Shown in pieces: positions 1-6,527 of a stretch of 57,861 bases of DNA. The DNA is from DASXYG01 sp036502625 (GTDB lineage Bacteria > Actinomycetota > Actinomycetes > Streptosporangiales > Streptosporangiaceae). Location: assembly GCA_036502625.1 (NCBI GenBank), contig DASXYG010000037.1:1-57861 (forward strand), read 5' to 3'. Each line of letters opens with the position of its first letter. Within the stretch, counting starts at the first letter, position 1. The notes below the pieces were generated by a model. That model was not told the DNA's origin and searched no databases. It saw nothing but the letters and a program-made list of their open reading frames with translations. The position numbers and the translations under genes are program-made.

Positions 1-1085
1 AGGCGTCGGCGCGTCGACGCGCCGAGGGTGCCGCGGGCTGCGCGGCGCGAGGTGGACGCGGGGGCGTGCGGGCGCCGGAGGGCGACGCCCGCACGCCGTA
101 CACGCCCTGCCGTGCCCGGCGCCCGCCCCGGGCCGCGGCCGGCGGAACCGGTGCGGCGCCCGGCGCGGCCGGGCGCGGTCGCGCCGCGGCGAAGACCACG
201 CCCGACGCTGGTCCGGCCGGACGTCGCGCCGCCCCGACCAGCACGGGCGGGTCCGCGCCCGGCCGTACGCGCAGGTGCGGGCCCGCGCGTACGACCGGCC
301 TTGCTACCGGCGGGCGAGCCCCGGCGGGCCGGTTCTCCACCGGCCCCCCGCCCGCGCGCGGTGGTGCCGCTGGCGGTGCGGCGCGCGGCGGCGCGCAGGC
401 GACGGCCGACCGGCCCGCCGGGGGTTCGGTTGGCGCCGTTCTTGGCGGCGGCACCCGGGCGGCCACCACGCGACGGGCCACCGCCCGCGCGCTTAGCCGC
501 CCCGGCGGCGCCGCGCCCCCCTCCGGTCGCGGCGCCGCCGAGCATCTTCCGGCCGGCGCCCGCGCGCCGGCCGCTGGTCGTGCCGCTCCCCCGCCCCCGG
601 CCGGCCGCCGTCGACGCGCGGCCGGCGCCCGCCGTCTTACCGGCGGCGCGCTTGCGTCCGCCCGCGCTGAGGCCGAGACCTCCGGCGCGGCTACCGCCGA
701 GCGTCCGCGTGCGGGACGTCGACGACCGCGCGCCGCCGATGGTGATCCGCTTGGCGAGCAGGCGCCGCAGCCACCGGAAACGCCACGCGAGGAGCGCCAC
801 CACGGCGACCGCGAGCAGGCCGAGCGGCGCAAGGAGGATCCACGCGCCGCACGTCTTGACCAGCCAACACCCGATGATCAGCGCGACGGCGGCGCCGCCC
901 GCCACGAGCAGCCCCGCGCGGGGGCCGGCGGGCGCGGGCGCGTCGTCCTGGCCCTCGTCGTCGTGGTCGTCGTCGAGAGGCGCCGGATCCGTGTCGGGGG
1001 CGGGGCCCGCCGAGCCGGGAACCGGGGGGCCTTGGGGTGGGCCCGGCTCTACCGGCTCGGCGGGGGTCTGTACGTCTTCGCTCAC
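1..1085 (-). CDS. Arg/Ala/Gly-rich membrane protein of the tra operon, N-terminal part (gene continues across the circular join)
   Basis: GTG start at 1085, seven bases after the stop of the preceding gene (1093). Reading leftwards there is no stop to base 1. If the molecule is circular the frame continues unbroken from 57861 to a stop at 56979, giving 655 aa in all. The N-terminal ~60 residues are acidic and Pro-rich, followed by two hydrophobic segments (about residues 62-82 and 88-108) and then a very long Arg/Ala/Gly/Thr-rich basic stretch. It lies directly upstream of the TraB-like translocase, so a spread or DNA-handling role at the membrane is inferred. No enzymatic motif is visible. 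The overlapping plus-strand open frames look like shadows of this GC-rich gene. Confidence 0.75.
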   Translation of the reverse strand, partial: MSEDVQTPAEPVEPGPPQGPPVPGSAGPAPDTDPAPLDDDHDDEGQDDAPAPAGPRAGLLVAGGAAVALIIGCWLVKTCGAWILLAPLGLLAVAVVALLAWRFRWLRRLLAKRITIGGARSSTSRTRTLGGSRAGGLGLSAGGRKRAAGKTAGAGRASTAAGRGRGSGTTSGRRAGAGRKMLGGAATGGGRGAAGAAKRAGGGPSRGGRPGAAAKNGANRTPGGPVGRRLRAAARRTASGTTARGRGAGGEPARRGSPAGSKAGRTRGPAPARTAGRGPARAGRGGATSGRTSVGRGLRRGATAPGRAGRRTGSAGRGPGRAPGTAGRVRRAGVALRRPHAPASTSRRAARGTLGASTRRR

Positions 1086-1092
1086 GGGTGCC

Positions 1093-1320
1093 TCACAGGG
1101 CGAACAGGAGGAGGGCGGCCGTCTTGATGTAGCGCCAGGCCAGCGGGCTCGCGCACGCGCCAGCGGCGCACCACCGCGCGTGCCCGTCCCAGCCGAGCCA
1201 GCCGGTCACGTACCAGCCGAGCCAGCCGAGTAGCAGCACGAACACGACGACGCCGGCGACGACGCCGATGACCTCGCCGACGCCGTTCGCCTTGCTGGCG
1301 CGGCTCTTCGCGGCGGCCAT
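1093..1320 (-). CDS. small membrane protein of the tra operon
   Basis: 75 aa. The ATG at 1320 overlaps the previous stop by one base (TGATG), implying translational coupling. After a basic N-terminus (MAAAKSRASK) there is one strong hydrophobic segment of about 25 residues rich in Val, Leu, Gly and Trp, a Cys-containing loop, and a second weaker hydrophobic segment at the C-terminus. It resembles in position and size the small Spd-type membrane proteins of Streptomyces conjugative plasmids, which help a plasmid spread within the mycelium. That role is inferred from context, not from a recognised domain. Confidence 0.7.
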   Translation of the reverse strand: MAAAKSRASKANGVGEVIGVVAGVVVFVLLLGWLGWYVTGWLGWDGHARWCAAGACASPLAWRYIKTAALLLFAL

Positions 1321-1712
1321 CACAGCCATCCCCCGGCGTCGGCGCAGTCCAGGCACATGCCGTACCGGCGCGGGATCGTGTACGGCTGTTCCGTGTCGCA
1401 CTCGCCGCAGACGCGGCGGGCGAGGTTCATCGCGGCCACCGCGCGCAGGTTCCCGGCGGTCGGCACCCGCTTCGGCACGGCCAGGTCGACCGGGTACAGG
1501 CATGCGGTGCGCGTCTTCCCGCGGCCGCCGTTGGCGAGGCTCGACCTCCACATGACCTGCGCGACGGGTGCCGCGCCGTCCGGACGTAGCCCCTGCTTAG
1601 CGAGCTGGCCGCGGGTGGCGAGCCCCTCGGGCGCCGCCTTCCACGGATACGTGGGAAGCCCGTGCCGCTCCCCCTCTGGGTCGTAGAACGCCATGGATGA
1701 CCGGGCGCTCAC
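1320..1712 (-). CDS. RRQRL-motif-type zinc-binding protein
   Basis: 130 aa. A GTG start at 1712 overlaps the upstream stop (GTGA); an internal ATG at 1694 (MAFYDPEG) is the alternative. The central segment ATRGQLAKQGLRPDG is a variant of the RRQRL motif, followed by a Cys pair (CGEC) and CLDC near the C-terminus that would form a four-cysteine zinc site. Proteins of this type recur in transfer regions of actinobacterial plasmids and are thought to bind DNA or a partner protein. It is coupled to genes on both sides, so it should be co-expressed with the transfer genes. Function beyond zinc binding is unknown. Confidence 0.7.
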   Translation of the reverse strand: MSARSSMAFYDPEGERHGLPTYPWKAAPEGLATRGQLAKQGLRPDGAAPVAQVMWRSSLANGGRGKTRTACLYPVDLAVPKRVPTAGNLRAVAAMNLARRVCGECDTEQPYTIPRRYGMCLDCADAGGWL

Positions 1713-1984
1713 AGCATCCCCCGGGGGATGTACGGGCGGGCGGCGACCTGCTCGGGCAGCGCGCCCGGCTCGGGCAAGAGCTGTTCGAGGTTGAGCGCGT
1801 CCCGCACCCAGCACAGCGGGTCGGCGTGGCCGAGGTTGTCGGCGGCGACCGCGGCGCGCATCGCGCCGAGCACGGTCGACAGGCGCGCGATCGTTTCGAG
1901 GTGGGCACCGTGCTCGGTCTCGTACGGGGTGAGCAGGGGGCGCGGGTCCGGCTGCGGCGCGGGGGTTCCGGCTACCGTGGTCAT
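1709..1984 (-). CDS. hypothetical protein, first gene of the leftward tra operon
   Basis: 91 aa. The ATG at 1984 has a good ribosome binding site (AAAGGAG) about eight bases upstream. No domain is recognised. The N-terminus is Pro-rich and the rest is probably helical with a cluster of acidic residues. It is the first gene after the divergent promoter region shared with the GntR repressor (2171), and its stop overlaps the GTG of the RRQRL-type gene. Confidence 0.7.
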   Translation of the reverse strand: MTTVAGTPAPQPDPRPLLTPYETEHGAHLETIARLSTVLGAMRAAVAADNLGHADPLCWVRDALNLEQLLPEPGALPEQVAARPYIPRGML

Positions 1985-2085
1985 CGGGTCGTGCTCCTTT
2001 CGCGAGGCGGTCGACCCTCCGGGCGGTCTCGGCGTTCCAGCGCCGGGGCCGCCCCTTTTTTTATCCAGAGAAGCAGGGTGTCGGA

Positions 2086-2166
2086 CGCCCTACGTCTAGC
2101 GGTAGCCTGATCCCGAAAAGAGCCCCTGTCAAGGCGGGGTGCCGCCGAGACAGGATGTAGGGCATC
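2086..2166. promoter_or_regulatory. divergent tra/GntR control region with candidate operators
   Basis: Between the leftward tra operon and the GntR gene there are two copies of a shared motif in opposite orientation: CGCCCTACGTCT (2086-2097) and GATGTAGGGCATC (2154-2166). A 12-base match to the reverse complement of the second copy lies just after the repressor gene (3029). GntR/HutC repressors normally bind such sites and shut off divergent operons. The second copy ends five bases before the repressor ATG, which suggests autoregulation. Confidence 0.5.
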
Positions 2167-2170
2167 TAGG

Positions 2171-2977
2171 ATGAGCGGACCTGATCGCCGAGTGAAACGA
2201 CGAGCCCGCATGATCGAACAGCCGAAAGCGCAGTACCGGCAGCTTGCCGACCGCCTGCGTGCGCGCATCCACAACGGCGATTACCCGCGTACCTCTCGGC
2301 TCCCGTCCGAGCTGGACCTAGCCGCCGAGTACGGGGTGAGCAGGCAGACCGTGAACCGCGCCGTGACCATGCTGCGAAACGAGGGCCTGGTGCGCGCCGA
2401 GCGCGGAGTCGGGGTCGTCGTGACCGCGATCCCGCCCGTACGCCGCAACGCGGTCGCCCGGTACCGCACGGATGCGCGCGAGCGCGCCGGCGCGCGGGGA
2501 GCATTCGATACGGAGATCCGCGCGCTCGGGATGACGCCACGCGTGGAGTACCGCCGGGTCGAGCGGGTCACCCCGCCGCCAGCGGTTGCCGCGGCCCTGG
2601 GCCTGGAAACGGGCACGCCGAACACGCTCGTGCGGGACCGGCGCATGTGGGCTGACAGCGTCCCGATGCAGGTCGCAGCCTCATACATTCCGTGGGAGAT
2701 CGCCGAGGGAACGCAGATCGCCGAGCAGGACAGCGGCCCGGGCGGCATCATCTCCCGTTTCGCCGAGCTCGGGTTGACGCAGACGCGTATCAGTGAGCGC
2801 GTCACCGTGCGCACGCCGACCGACGACGAAGCGCACTTTCTCGCAATGGACGCTGACCAGCTTGTTTACGCCGTCACGCACATTGGGTGGACGGCGGATG
2901 ACCGGCCGGTCGAGGTGACGGTCCACGTGATGCCCGTGCACCTGTGGGAGCTCGACTACGAATGGCCCACGGACTGA
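2171..2977 (+). CDS. GntR family (HutC/UTRA) transcriptional repressor, KorA/TraR-like
   Basis: 268 aa. The N-terminal winged helix-turn-helix (about residues 25-90) has the GntR signature LPSELDLAAEYGVSRQTV followed by LRNEGLV. The C-terminal two thirds match a UTRA ligand-binding domain (YAVTHIG..., ending near the DY-W motif). In Streptomyces plasmids such proteins repress the adjacent traB operon, whose unregulated expression is harmful to the host; the divergent position here fits exactly. The start at 2171 is used because its upstream region carries an operator-like motif; ATG 2210 is an alternative. The effector is unknown. Confidence 0.85.
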   Translation: MSGPDRRVKRRARMIEQPKAQYRQLADRLRARIHNGDYPRTSRLPSELDLAAEYGVSRQTVNRAVTMLRNEGLVRAERGVGVVVTAIPPVRRNAVARYRTDARERAGARGAFDTEIRALGMTPRVEYRRVERVTPPPAVAAALGLETGTPNTLVRDRRMWADSVPMQVAASYIPWEIAEGTQIAEQDSGPGGIISRFAELGLTQTRISERVTVRTPTDDEAHFLAMDADQLVYAVTHIGWTADDRPVEVTVHVMPVHLWELDYEWPTD

Positions 2978-3028
2978 GCGGCGACACGCCCGCGCGAGGT
3001 CACACGCTCACACACGCGATGGAGGGAG

Positions 3029-3082
3029 GATGCCCTACATGATCGCCGAACCCCAGAAACGACTAAGGCCCCCGTAGGGGCC
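3029..3082 (+). promoter_or_regulatory. third operator copy, possible 15-codon leader ORF and hairpin
   Basis: GATGCCCTACAT (3029-3040) is the reverse complement of the motif in front of the GntR gene. An ATG at 3030, one base after GGAGGGAGG, opens a 15-codon frame (MPYMIAEPQKRLRPP) whose stop (3075-3077) lies in the loop of a 6-bp GGCCCC/GGGGCC hairpin (3067-3082). A leader peptide overlapping a hairpin upstream of a replication gene could be an attenuator, or simply the terminator of the repressor gene. Translation is unproven, and the ribosome site is closer to ATG 3030 than usual; ATG 3039 is better spaced. Confidence 0.35.
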
Positions 3083-3148
3083 CGTCGCGCCGCACCGGGT
3101 TGCCGCCCGGAACAACTGCACCTTCCAACCACGAAAGGACGCTCACTG

Positions 3149-3217
3149 ATGAGCGTACGTCCTCCTAGCGGTACCGCGCTACTTGACCCCAGCGACACGC
3201 CGGGATTCCCCCGATGA
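3149..3217 (+). CDS. 22-codon leader ORF coupled to the replication gene
   Basis: ATG at 3149 preceded by GAAAGGA. It encodes 22 residues beginning MSVRPPSG, and its TGA overlaps the ATG of the next gene (ATGA at 3214-3217). The arrangement suggests translational coupling that sets expression of the initiator. No function is assigned to the peptide. Confidence 0.4.
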   Translation: MSVRPPSGTALLDPSDTPGFPR

Positions 3218-4149
3218 CCGCCGGGCCGTACGGCCGGATCCGCCGCGGCCTGATGGGCGGCGACCGCTTCACCCAGATCAGTAACGATCTGTTCCGCGAC
3301 CCGCGTCTGTCCGCGAAAGCGAAGGGCGTGTTCGGGTACATCTCCACCCACCGCGACGGCTACGGCGTCACGATCGAGGTCATCACCCGCCACATGCGGG
3401 ACGGCAAGGACGCGGTCCGCGGCGCGCTGAAAGAGCTCGAAGCGTACGGCTACCTGATCCGCGAACGGGTCCGTGACGACGCCGGCCAGCTCCGCGAAGT
3501 CGAGTACTTCATCACCGATCAGCCGGCGCTCCCCCTCGACCTCACCGACCAGGCGACCCCATCCCCCGCGCCTCCGGGCAGGTCAGACCCAAGACCGGGA
3601 AACCCGACGTTGGACCCAACCAGCGGAAACACGGGTTCTCGCAGGTCAGAACCTAAGTCGGGAAATCCAACGTTGGATGATCCCGCGTTGGGAAACCCCA
3701 CGACTAAGAACACCAATCCCAAGAACACCAACCAGAAGAAGATCATGGGGATGGAGGAGGAGGGCGGCACCCCCGCACACGAGCACGACGACCCGGCCCG
3801 CGCGCTGCTCGCCGACCTACCCGACCCGTGGGCTCTCGGCGCCGTGTCCGTCGACCGGCTCACCGCAGCCGCTGCCGCGGCTCTCGGCACCGGCTGGACA
3901 CCGGCCGCGCTCACCGAACACCTCGTACGGAACCCGGGCGGGGTGAAGAATCCTGAGCGGGTCCTCGCGGCCCGGCTCGCGAACCTCCCGGCACCGCCCG
4001 CAGCCCGCCGCGCGGCCGAGCGGAACGCCGACCGGTTCGTCAAGCCGACCGCCGCACCCGACGCCGCCGCCGCGCAACGCGGCGCCGCCGCCGTACGCGC
4101 GCGCCTCCCCCGGCCACGCCACACAGCCACCGACCGCGCCACAGCCTGA
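3214..4149 (+). CDS. helix-turn-helix protein, candidate replication initiator
   Basis: 311 aa. The N-terminal ~100 residues form a winged-helix domain typical of phage replisome organisers (DRFTQISNDLFRDPRLSAKA, then a second HTH helix and ALKELEAYGYL). A Pro/Asn/Thr-rich linker (about 110-180) contains the repeated peptide GNPTLD and is encoded by iteron-like DNA repeats. The C-terminal part is Ala-rich and helical, ending in a basic tail. A central iteron block inside an initiator gene recalls the lambda O gene. Initiation is inferred; the alternative is a transcriptional regulator. It is the best replication candidate in the window. Confidence 0.65.
   Translation: MTAGPYGRIRRGLMGGDRFTQISNDLFRDPRLSAKAKGVFGYISTHRDGYGVTIEVITRHMRDGKDAVRGALKELEAYGYLIRERVRDDAGQLREVEYFITDQPALPLDLTDQATPSPAPPGRSDPRPGNPTLDPTSGNTGSRRSEPKSGNPTLDDPALGNPTTKNTNPKNTNQKKIMGMEEEGGTPAHEHDDPARALLADLPDPWALGAVSVDRLTAAAAAALGTGWTPAALTEHLVRNPGGVKNPERVLAARLANLPAPPAARRAAERNADRFVKPTAAPDAAAAQRGAAAVRARLPRPRHTATDRATA
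3579..3748. other. candidate replication origin: iteron-like repeats plus A-rich tract inside the initiator gene
   Basis: Two imperfect 37-bp direct repeats start at 3579 and 3642 (63 bp apart). Both begin CAGGTCAGA and contain GGGAAA-YCC-RACGTTGGA. The second includes the 14-bp palindrome ATCCAACGTTGGAT (3666-3679). A shorter third copy (GTTGGGAAACCCC) begins near 3688. They are followed by an unusually A-rich run (3702-3748) in otherwise ~70% GC DNA, which could be the unwinding element. The period of exactly 21 codons means it could also be a peptide repeat only. Confidence 0.45.
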
Positions 4150-4162
4150 AAGGACAGCGCCG

Positions 4163-4558
4163 ATGACCACCAACCCGACCCCTGGCGTGTACCGAGACCC
4201 CGACGTCCCGACGCCGCCCGGACCCTGGCACGGGCCCCACTGCTCACACGACGACTGCTCAATGGACGTGTGCGACGTCTCCGGCATGATCGAGCACCCG
4301 TGCGCGCGGCAGGCCGAGTGCTCGCTGTGCCGCGACGTGCCGTGCGTGACGATCGTCGTCGCGGTGCGCATGCCGGACCGGCAGACGGTCGAGGTGGTCG
4401 ACGTGCCGGACGAGGACTACCAGGTGGGCATGCGCGTCCTCGCCGAGCAGCGGGTCAAGTACGAGACCGACGATCAGGTGGCGGTGTTCGCGCTCACCGG
4501 GCCGTCGTCGGAGGCGATCCGCGAGGCGTACGCCGAGGCACGGGCACCCGCAGCATGA
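4163..4558 (+). CDS. hypothetical Cys/His-rich protein
   Basis: 131 aa. ATG at 4163, thirteen bases after the preceding stop, with an AAAGGA ribosome site. The N-terminal half holds seven Cys and several His (CSHDDC, CDVSG, CARQAECSLC, CVT), which suggests one or two zinc-binding sites. The C-terminal half is acidic and helical. Probably co-transcribed with the initiator and ended by the strong hairpin that follows. No family recognised. Confidence 0.65.
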   Translation: MTTNPTPGVYRDPDVPTPPGPWHGPHCSHDDCSMDVCDVSGMIEHPCARQAECSLCRDVPCVTIVVAVRMPDRQTVEVVDVPDEDYQVGMRVLAEQRVKYETDDQVAVFALTGPSSEAIREAYAEARAPAA

Positions 4559-4559
4559 C

Positions 4560-4593
4560 GGAAGGGGCGGGCCCCGGCGGGCCCGCCCCTTCC
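4560..4593 (+). terminator. strong intrinsic terminator hairpin
   Basis: A perfect 14-bp GC-rich stem (starting GGAAGGGGCGGGCC) with a six-base loop sits two bases after the stop of the Cys-rich gene. It lies between convergent genes and can serve both strands. Confidence 0.75.
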
Positions 4594-4606
4594 GCTGCGT
4601 GGCGTG

Positions 4607-5008
4607 CTACTGCGCTTGCCGGTACTCCGCGAGGTCGATGATCTGCGCGTCGGGACGCATCGCCGTCAGGCTGTGGTGCCGGCCGGACAGCGGCGCGTTC
4701 GCGAGCTGGTCGATCAGGTCGTTCCGCGCGTAGTCGTACGCGGAATCGGCGAGCGCCACGAGGTCGCCGGGTGGCACGTTCCGACCAGCCGAATGGGCGA
4801 CGATCACACCAGAATTCGCTTTTGCGAATTCTGCCCGTATTGCCCATATTCCGGTGGTTGTCACCGCGCCCGCGAGAACGAGCAGCGCCCCGTACTGGAG
4901 TATCAACGGCATCTGATCATCGGGGATGAGCAGGACCGGCACGAACGTGGCCGTGGCCACAGCCCACAGGCCGATGGCGATCTGTCCCCATGGCACGTGT
5001 TGACGCAC
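4607..5008 (-). CDS. membrane protein with two transmembrane segments
   Basis: 133 aa. Two hydrophobic segments (about residues 7-28 and 36-57) are followed by a soluble helical domain ending DLAEYRQAQ. No family is recognised. It is monocistronic, convergent with the replication gene pair and ended by the shared hairpin at 4560-4593. The upstream 5009-5146 region is relatively AT-rich, with a TATAAG -10-like element on the minus strand (5070-5075) and an inverted repeat TTTAG-N7-CTAAA (5121-5137), so expression is probably regulated. A lysogeny-expressed role such as exclusion is a guess. Confidence 0.6.
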   Translation of the reverse strand: MRQHVPWGQIAIGLWAVATATFVPVLLIPDDQMPLILQYGALLVLAGAVTTTGIWAIRAEFAKANSGVIVAHSAGRNVPPGDLVALADSAYDYARNDLIDQLANAPLSGRHHSLTAMRPDAQIIDLAEYRQAQ

Positions 5009-5120
5009 TAGTAGACCCTCCCCGGGGGTGCGCGTTCAGGGTCCCCACCCAAAACGAAACGTGAGAGCCCTTATAGTTACACGCCGTCACGGGTTCCGGT
5101 CACGTGCTACTGGTCGGTAA

Positions 5121-5137
5121 TTTAGCTTGCAACTAAA
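5121..5137. promoter_or_regulatory. AT-rich inverted repeat, possible operator
   Basis: TTTAG-CTTGCAA-CTAAA, with the palindromic core TTGCAA, lies in the AT-rich gap between the 3' end of the XRE gene and the start of the membrane-protein gene. Its position upstream of the TATAAG element at 5070-5075 fits a regulator site. Only one copy was noticed. Confidence 0.3.
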
Positions 5138-5146
5138 CGGCGCAGG

Positions 5147-5674
5147 TCAACCGGCATGACGCGATTCGTCACCAGGCGAGAAATTGTCCGCGAGTGCCCG
5201 AACCTCAATCAGAAACTGTCTCCGGTTTCGCTCCCTGACCTCTGAGATTCCGGCCGTCAACTGCGCCTTTGCCGCCGCCGATAGGTCCGGCCCGAGGATT
5301 TCGGCCAGCTCCTCATCCTTGACATCACTAACGGTAGCGGCGGGTGACTGTTCGGTGCGCTCGGCTGCGGCGGTCTGCATGCCGCGCAGCACCTCGGCCG
5401 CGTCGCCGCGGTCGACCGCGGCGAGCTGATCGGCCGTCACGCCGACCACCTGCGCCATGTGGGCGAGCGTGTCGGCCGCCGCCCGTACGGGAAGCCGGGA
5501 TCGGTCCGGACCTGGCTTGTATCCGTTCTCGACGTGCTGCCACCACCCGGAGCTCACGCCGATTTTCTCGGCGGCCGACCGGATGCTGATCTTCGGCCAA
5601 TGAGCATGTCGTGCCGTCCGGAGGAGTTTGCCCTCCGGTGGGGCTGTGGGCTGCTGACGCCCAGGGGAAGTCAC
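5147..5674 (-). CDS. XRE-type helix-turn-helix regulator, candidate immunity repressor
   Basis: 175 aa from a GTG at 5674 preceded by GAGG seven bases upstream; ATG 5689 is an alternative start. The HTH (KISIRSAAEKIGVSSGWWQHVENG) lies about residues 25-50. The C-terminal part is helical with a long acidic-basic segment near the end. It is divergent from an excisionase-like gene and separated from it by a phased array of operator half-sites, the usual layout of a lysogeny switch. In the free-circle state it would act as the phage repressor. The assignment rests on fold and layout. Confidence 0.65.
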   Translation of the reverse strand: MTSPGRQQPTAPPEGKLLRTARHAHWPKISIRSAAEKIGVSSGWWQHVENGYKPGPDRSRLPVRAAADTLAHMAQVVGVTADQLAAVDRGDAAEVLRGMQTAAAERTEQSPAATVSDVKDEELAEILGPDLSAAAKAQLTAGISEVRERNRRQFLIEVRALADNFSPGDESRHAG

Positions 5675-5745
5675 GGGTTTACCTCGCATCTGCCCGTTAT
5701 CGGATCGCGACTGTTCAAGAGTCGCCCGCAGTCTCGCATACGTCA

Positions 5746-5820
5746 ATGCCCGATGGCATCCGATGGCAGAGTTTGGCGCGAGGTATTGCAGAGTGCCATC
5801 CTATGCCATACGATGCCATT
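5746..5820. promoter_or_regulatory. phased operator array TGCCAT/ATGGCA
   Basis: GATGGCA at 5752 and 5762, and TGCCAT at 5794, 5804 and 5814, each exactly 10 bp apart within its group. The first copy is also half of a perfect ATGCC-N4-GGCAT palindrome (5746-5759). The two groups face each other across a 25-bp core (5769-5793). Ten-bp phasing puts every half-site on the same DNA face. Flanked by divergent regulators, it is a likely cooperative operator. Confidence 0.6.
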
Positions 5821-5821
5821 C

Positions 5822-6052
5822 ATGATCGCAACCGGGTCACCCGAGCACGACGCCCCCACCCGCCTTGAGCAGGCCGGATACGTGGACATGGCGACCGCGC
5901 GGGAGATGACGGGCTACTCGATCCGCACCCTTCACCGCCTGGTGAAGAACGGCGACGTCGAGTCCTGCCGGGACCGCGGGAAGCGCTGGATCCTCCGCAC
6001 CTCCCTGGAATCCCGTCTCCGCGACGTGCTCGACCAGACCCCCCAGACATGA
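5822..6052 (+). CDS. excisionase/MerR-like helix-turn-helix protein
   Basis: 76 aa. ATG at 5822, two bases after the last operator repeat. The pattern DMATAREMTGYSIRTLHRLV followed by a wing (DRGKRWILRTS) matches the small HTH_17/excisionase fold. Divergent from the XRE regulator, it could be the Cro-like or Xis-like partner of the switch. The recombinase gene is 40 kb away, so a transcriptional role is at least as likely as excision. Confidence 0.65.
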   Translation: MIATGSPEHDAPTRLEQAGYVDMATAREMTGYSIRTLHRLVKNGDVESCRDRGKRWILRTSLESRLRDVLDQTPQT

Positions 6053-6056
6053 CAAC

Positions 6057-6087
6057 GGCGGCGCCCGGATTGCGCCCGGACGCCGCC
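6057..6087 (+). terminator. possible hairpin terminator
   Basis: GGCGGCG (6057-6063) pairs with CGCCGCC (6081-6087) across a 17-base loop shortly after the excisionase-like gene. No T tract follows, so confidence is low. Confidence 0.3.
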
Positions 6088-6128
6088 AACGGCCCGCACC
6101 ACACAGCAACACGGAGGTACACGGACCA

Positions 6129-6527
6129 ATGGACAACAGCGTACCGATGCCCGCAGTCCTGGCGACCCTCAACCTGATCGCCGGCGCCGACGTCCCCGGC
6201 ATCATCTGGGCGTCCGGCGGATCCCGGTCCGGCGTCAGCATCGGCGCCCACGCCACCCCCGAGAACCCCCACGCCATCGCCGCGCGCCTCGCCTCCGCGG
6301 TCGGGATCAACACCGCGCCGGAGACCACCTACCCGGACGACCACACCGTGTGCGTCGCCGTCACCGGCGACCACTACCGGGTTCCGGTCGCCATCCGGGT
6401 GTACGCGGCGTACGTCCCCGCGCCCCGGCCCGTCGAGGTCGACCTCGACGCCGACGCCCTCGCGATCGACGACGCGAACCGCCGCCACGCCGCCGCCACC
6501 GACGCCGCCGAGCTGGTGTCCGCATGA
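6129..6527 (+). CDS. hypothetical phage early protein
   Basis: 132 aa. ATG at 6129 with GGAGG nine bases upstream. Compact mixed alpha/beta composition, an acidic C-terminal tail, no recognisable motif. Its TGA overlaps the ATG of the RecT-like gene, so it is first in the recombination operon and may be an accessory protein of the annealase. Confidence 0.65.
   Translation: MDNSVPMPAVLATLNLIAGADVPGIIWASGGSRSGVSIGAHATPENPHAIAARLASAVGINTAPETTYPDDHTVCVAVTGDHYRVPVAIRVYAAYVPAPRPVEVDLDADALAIDDANRRHAAATDAAELVSA

Noticed and set aside
1..48. Direct terminal repeat as phage terminal redundancy or cohesive end
   Set aside because: The two copies differ at three positions and form an in-frame 16-residue tandem repeat inside one gene, so an ordinary coding repeat explains them better.
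28..1233. Long plus-strand open frames over the first 1.2 kb
   Set aside because: Shadow of the minus-strand Arg-rich gene: composition is Pro/Arg-only, no ribosome site, and the opposite strand has membrane segments and in-frame continuity over the join.
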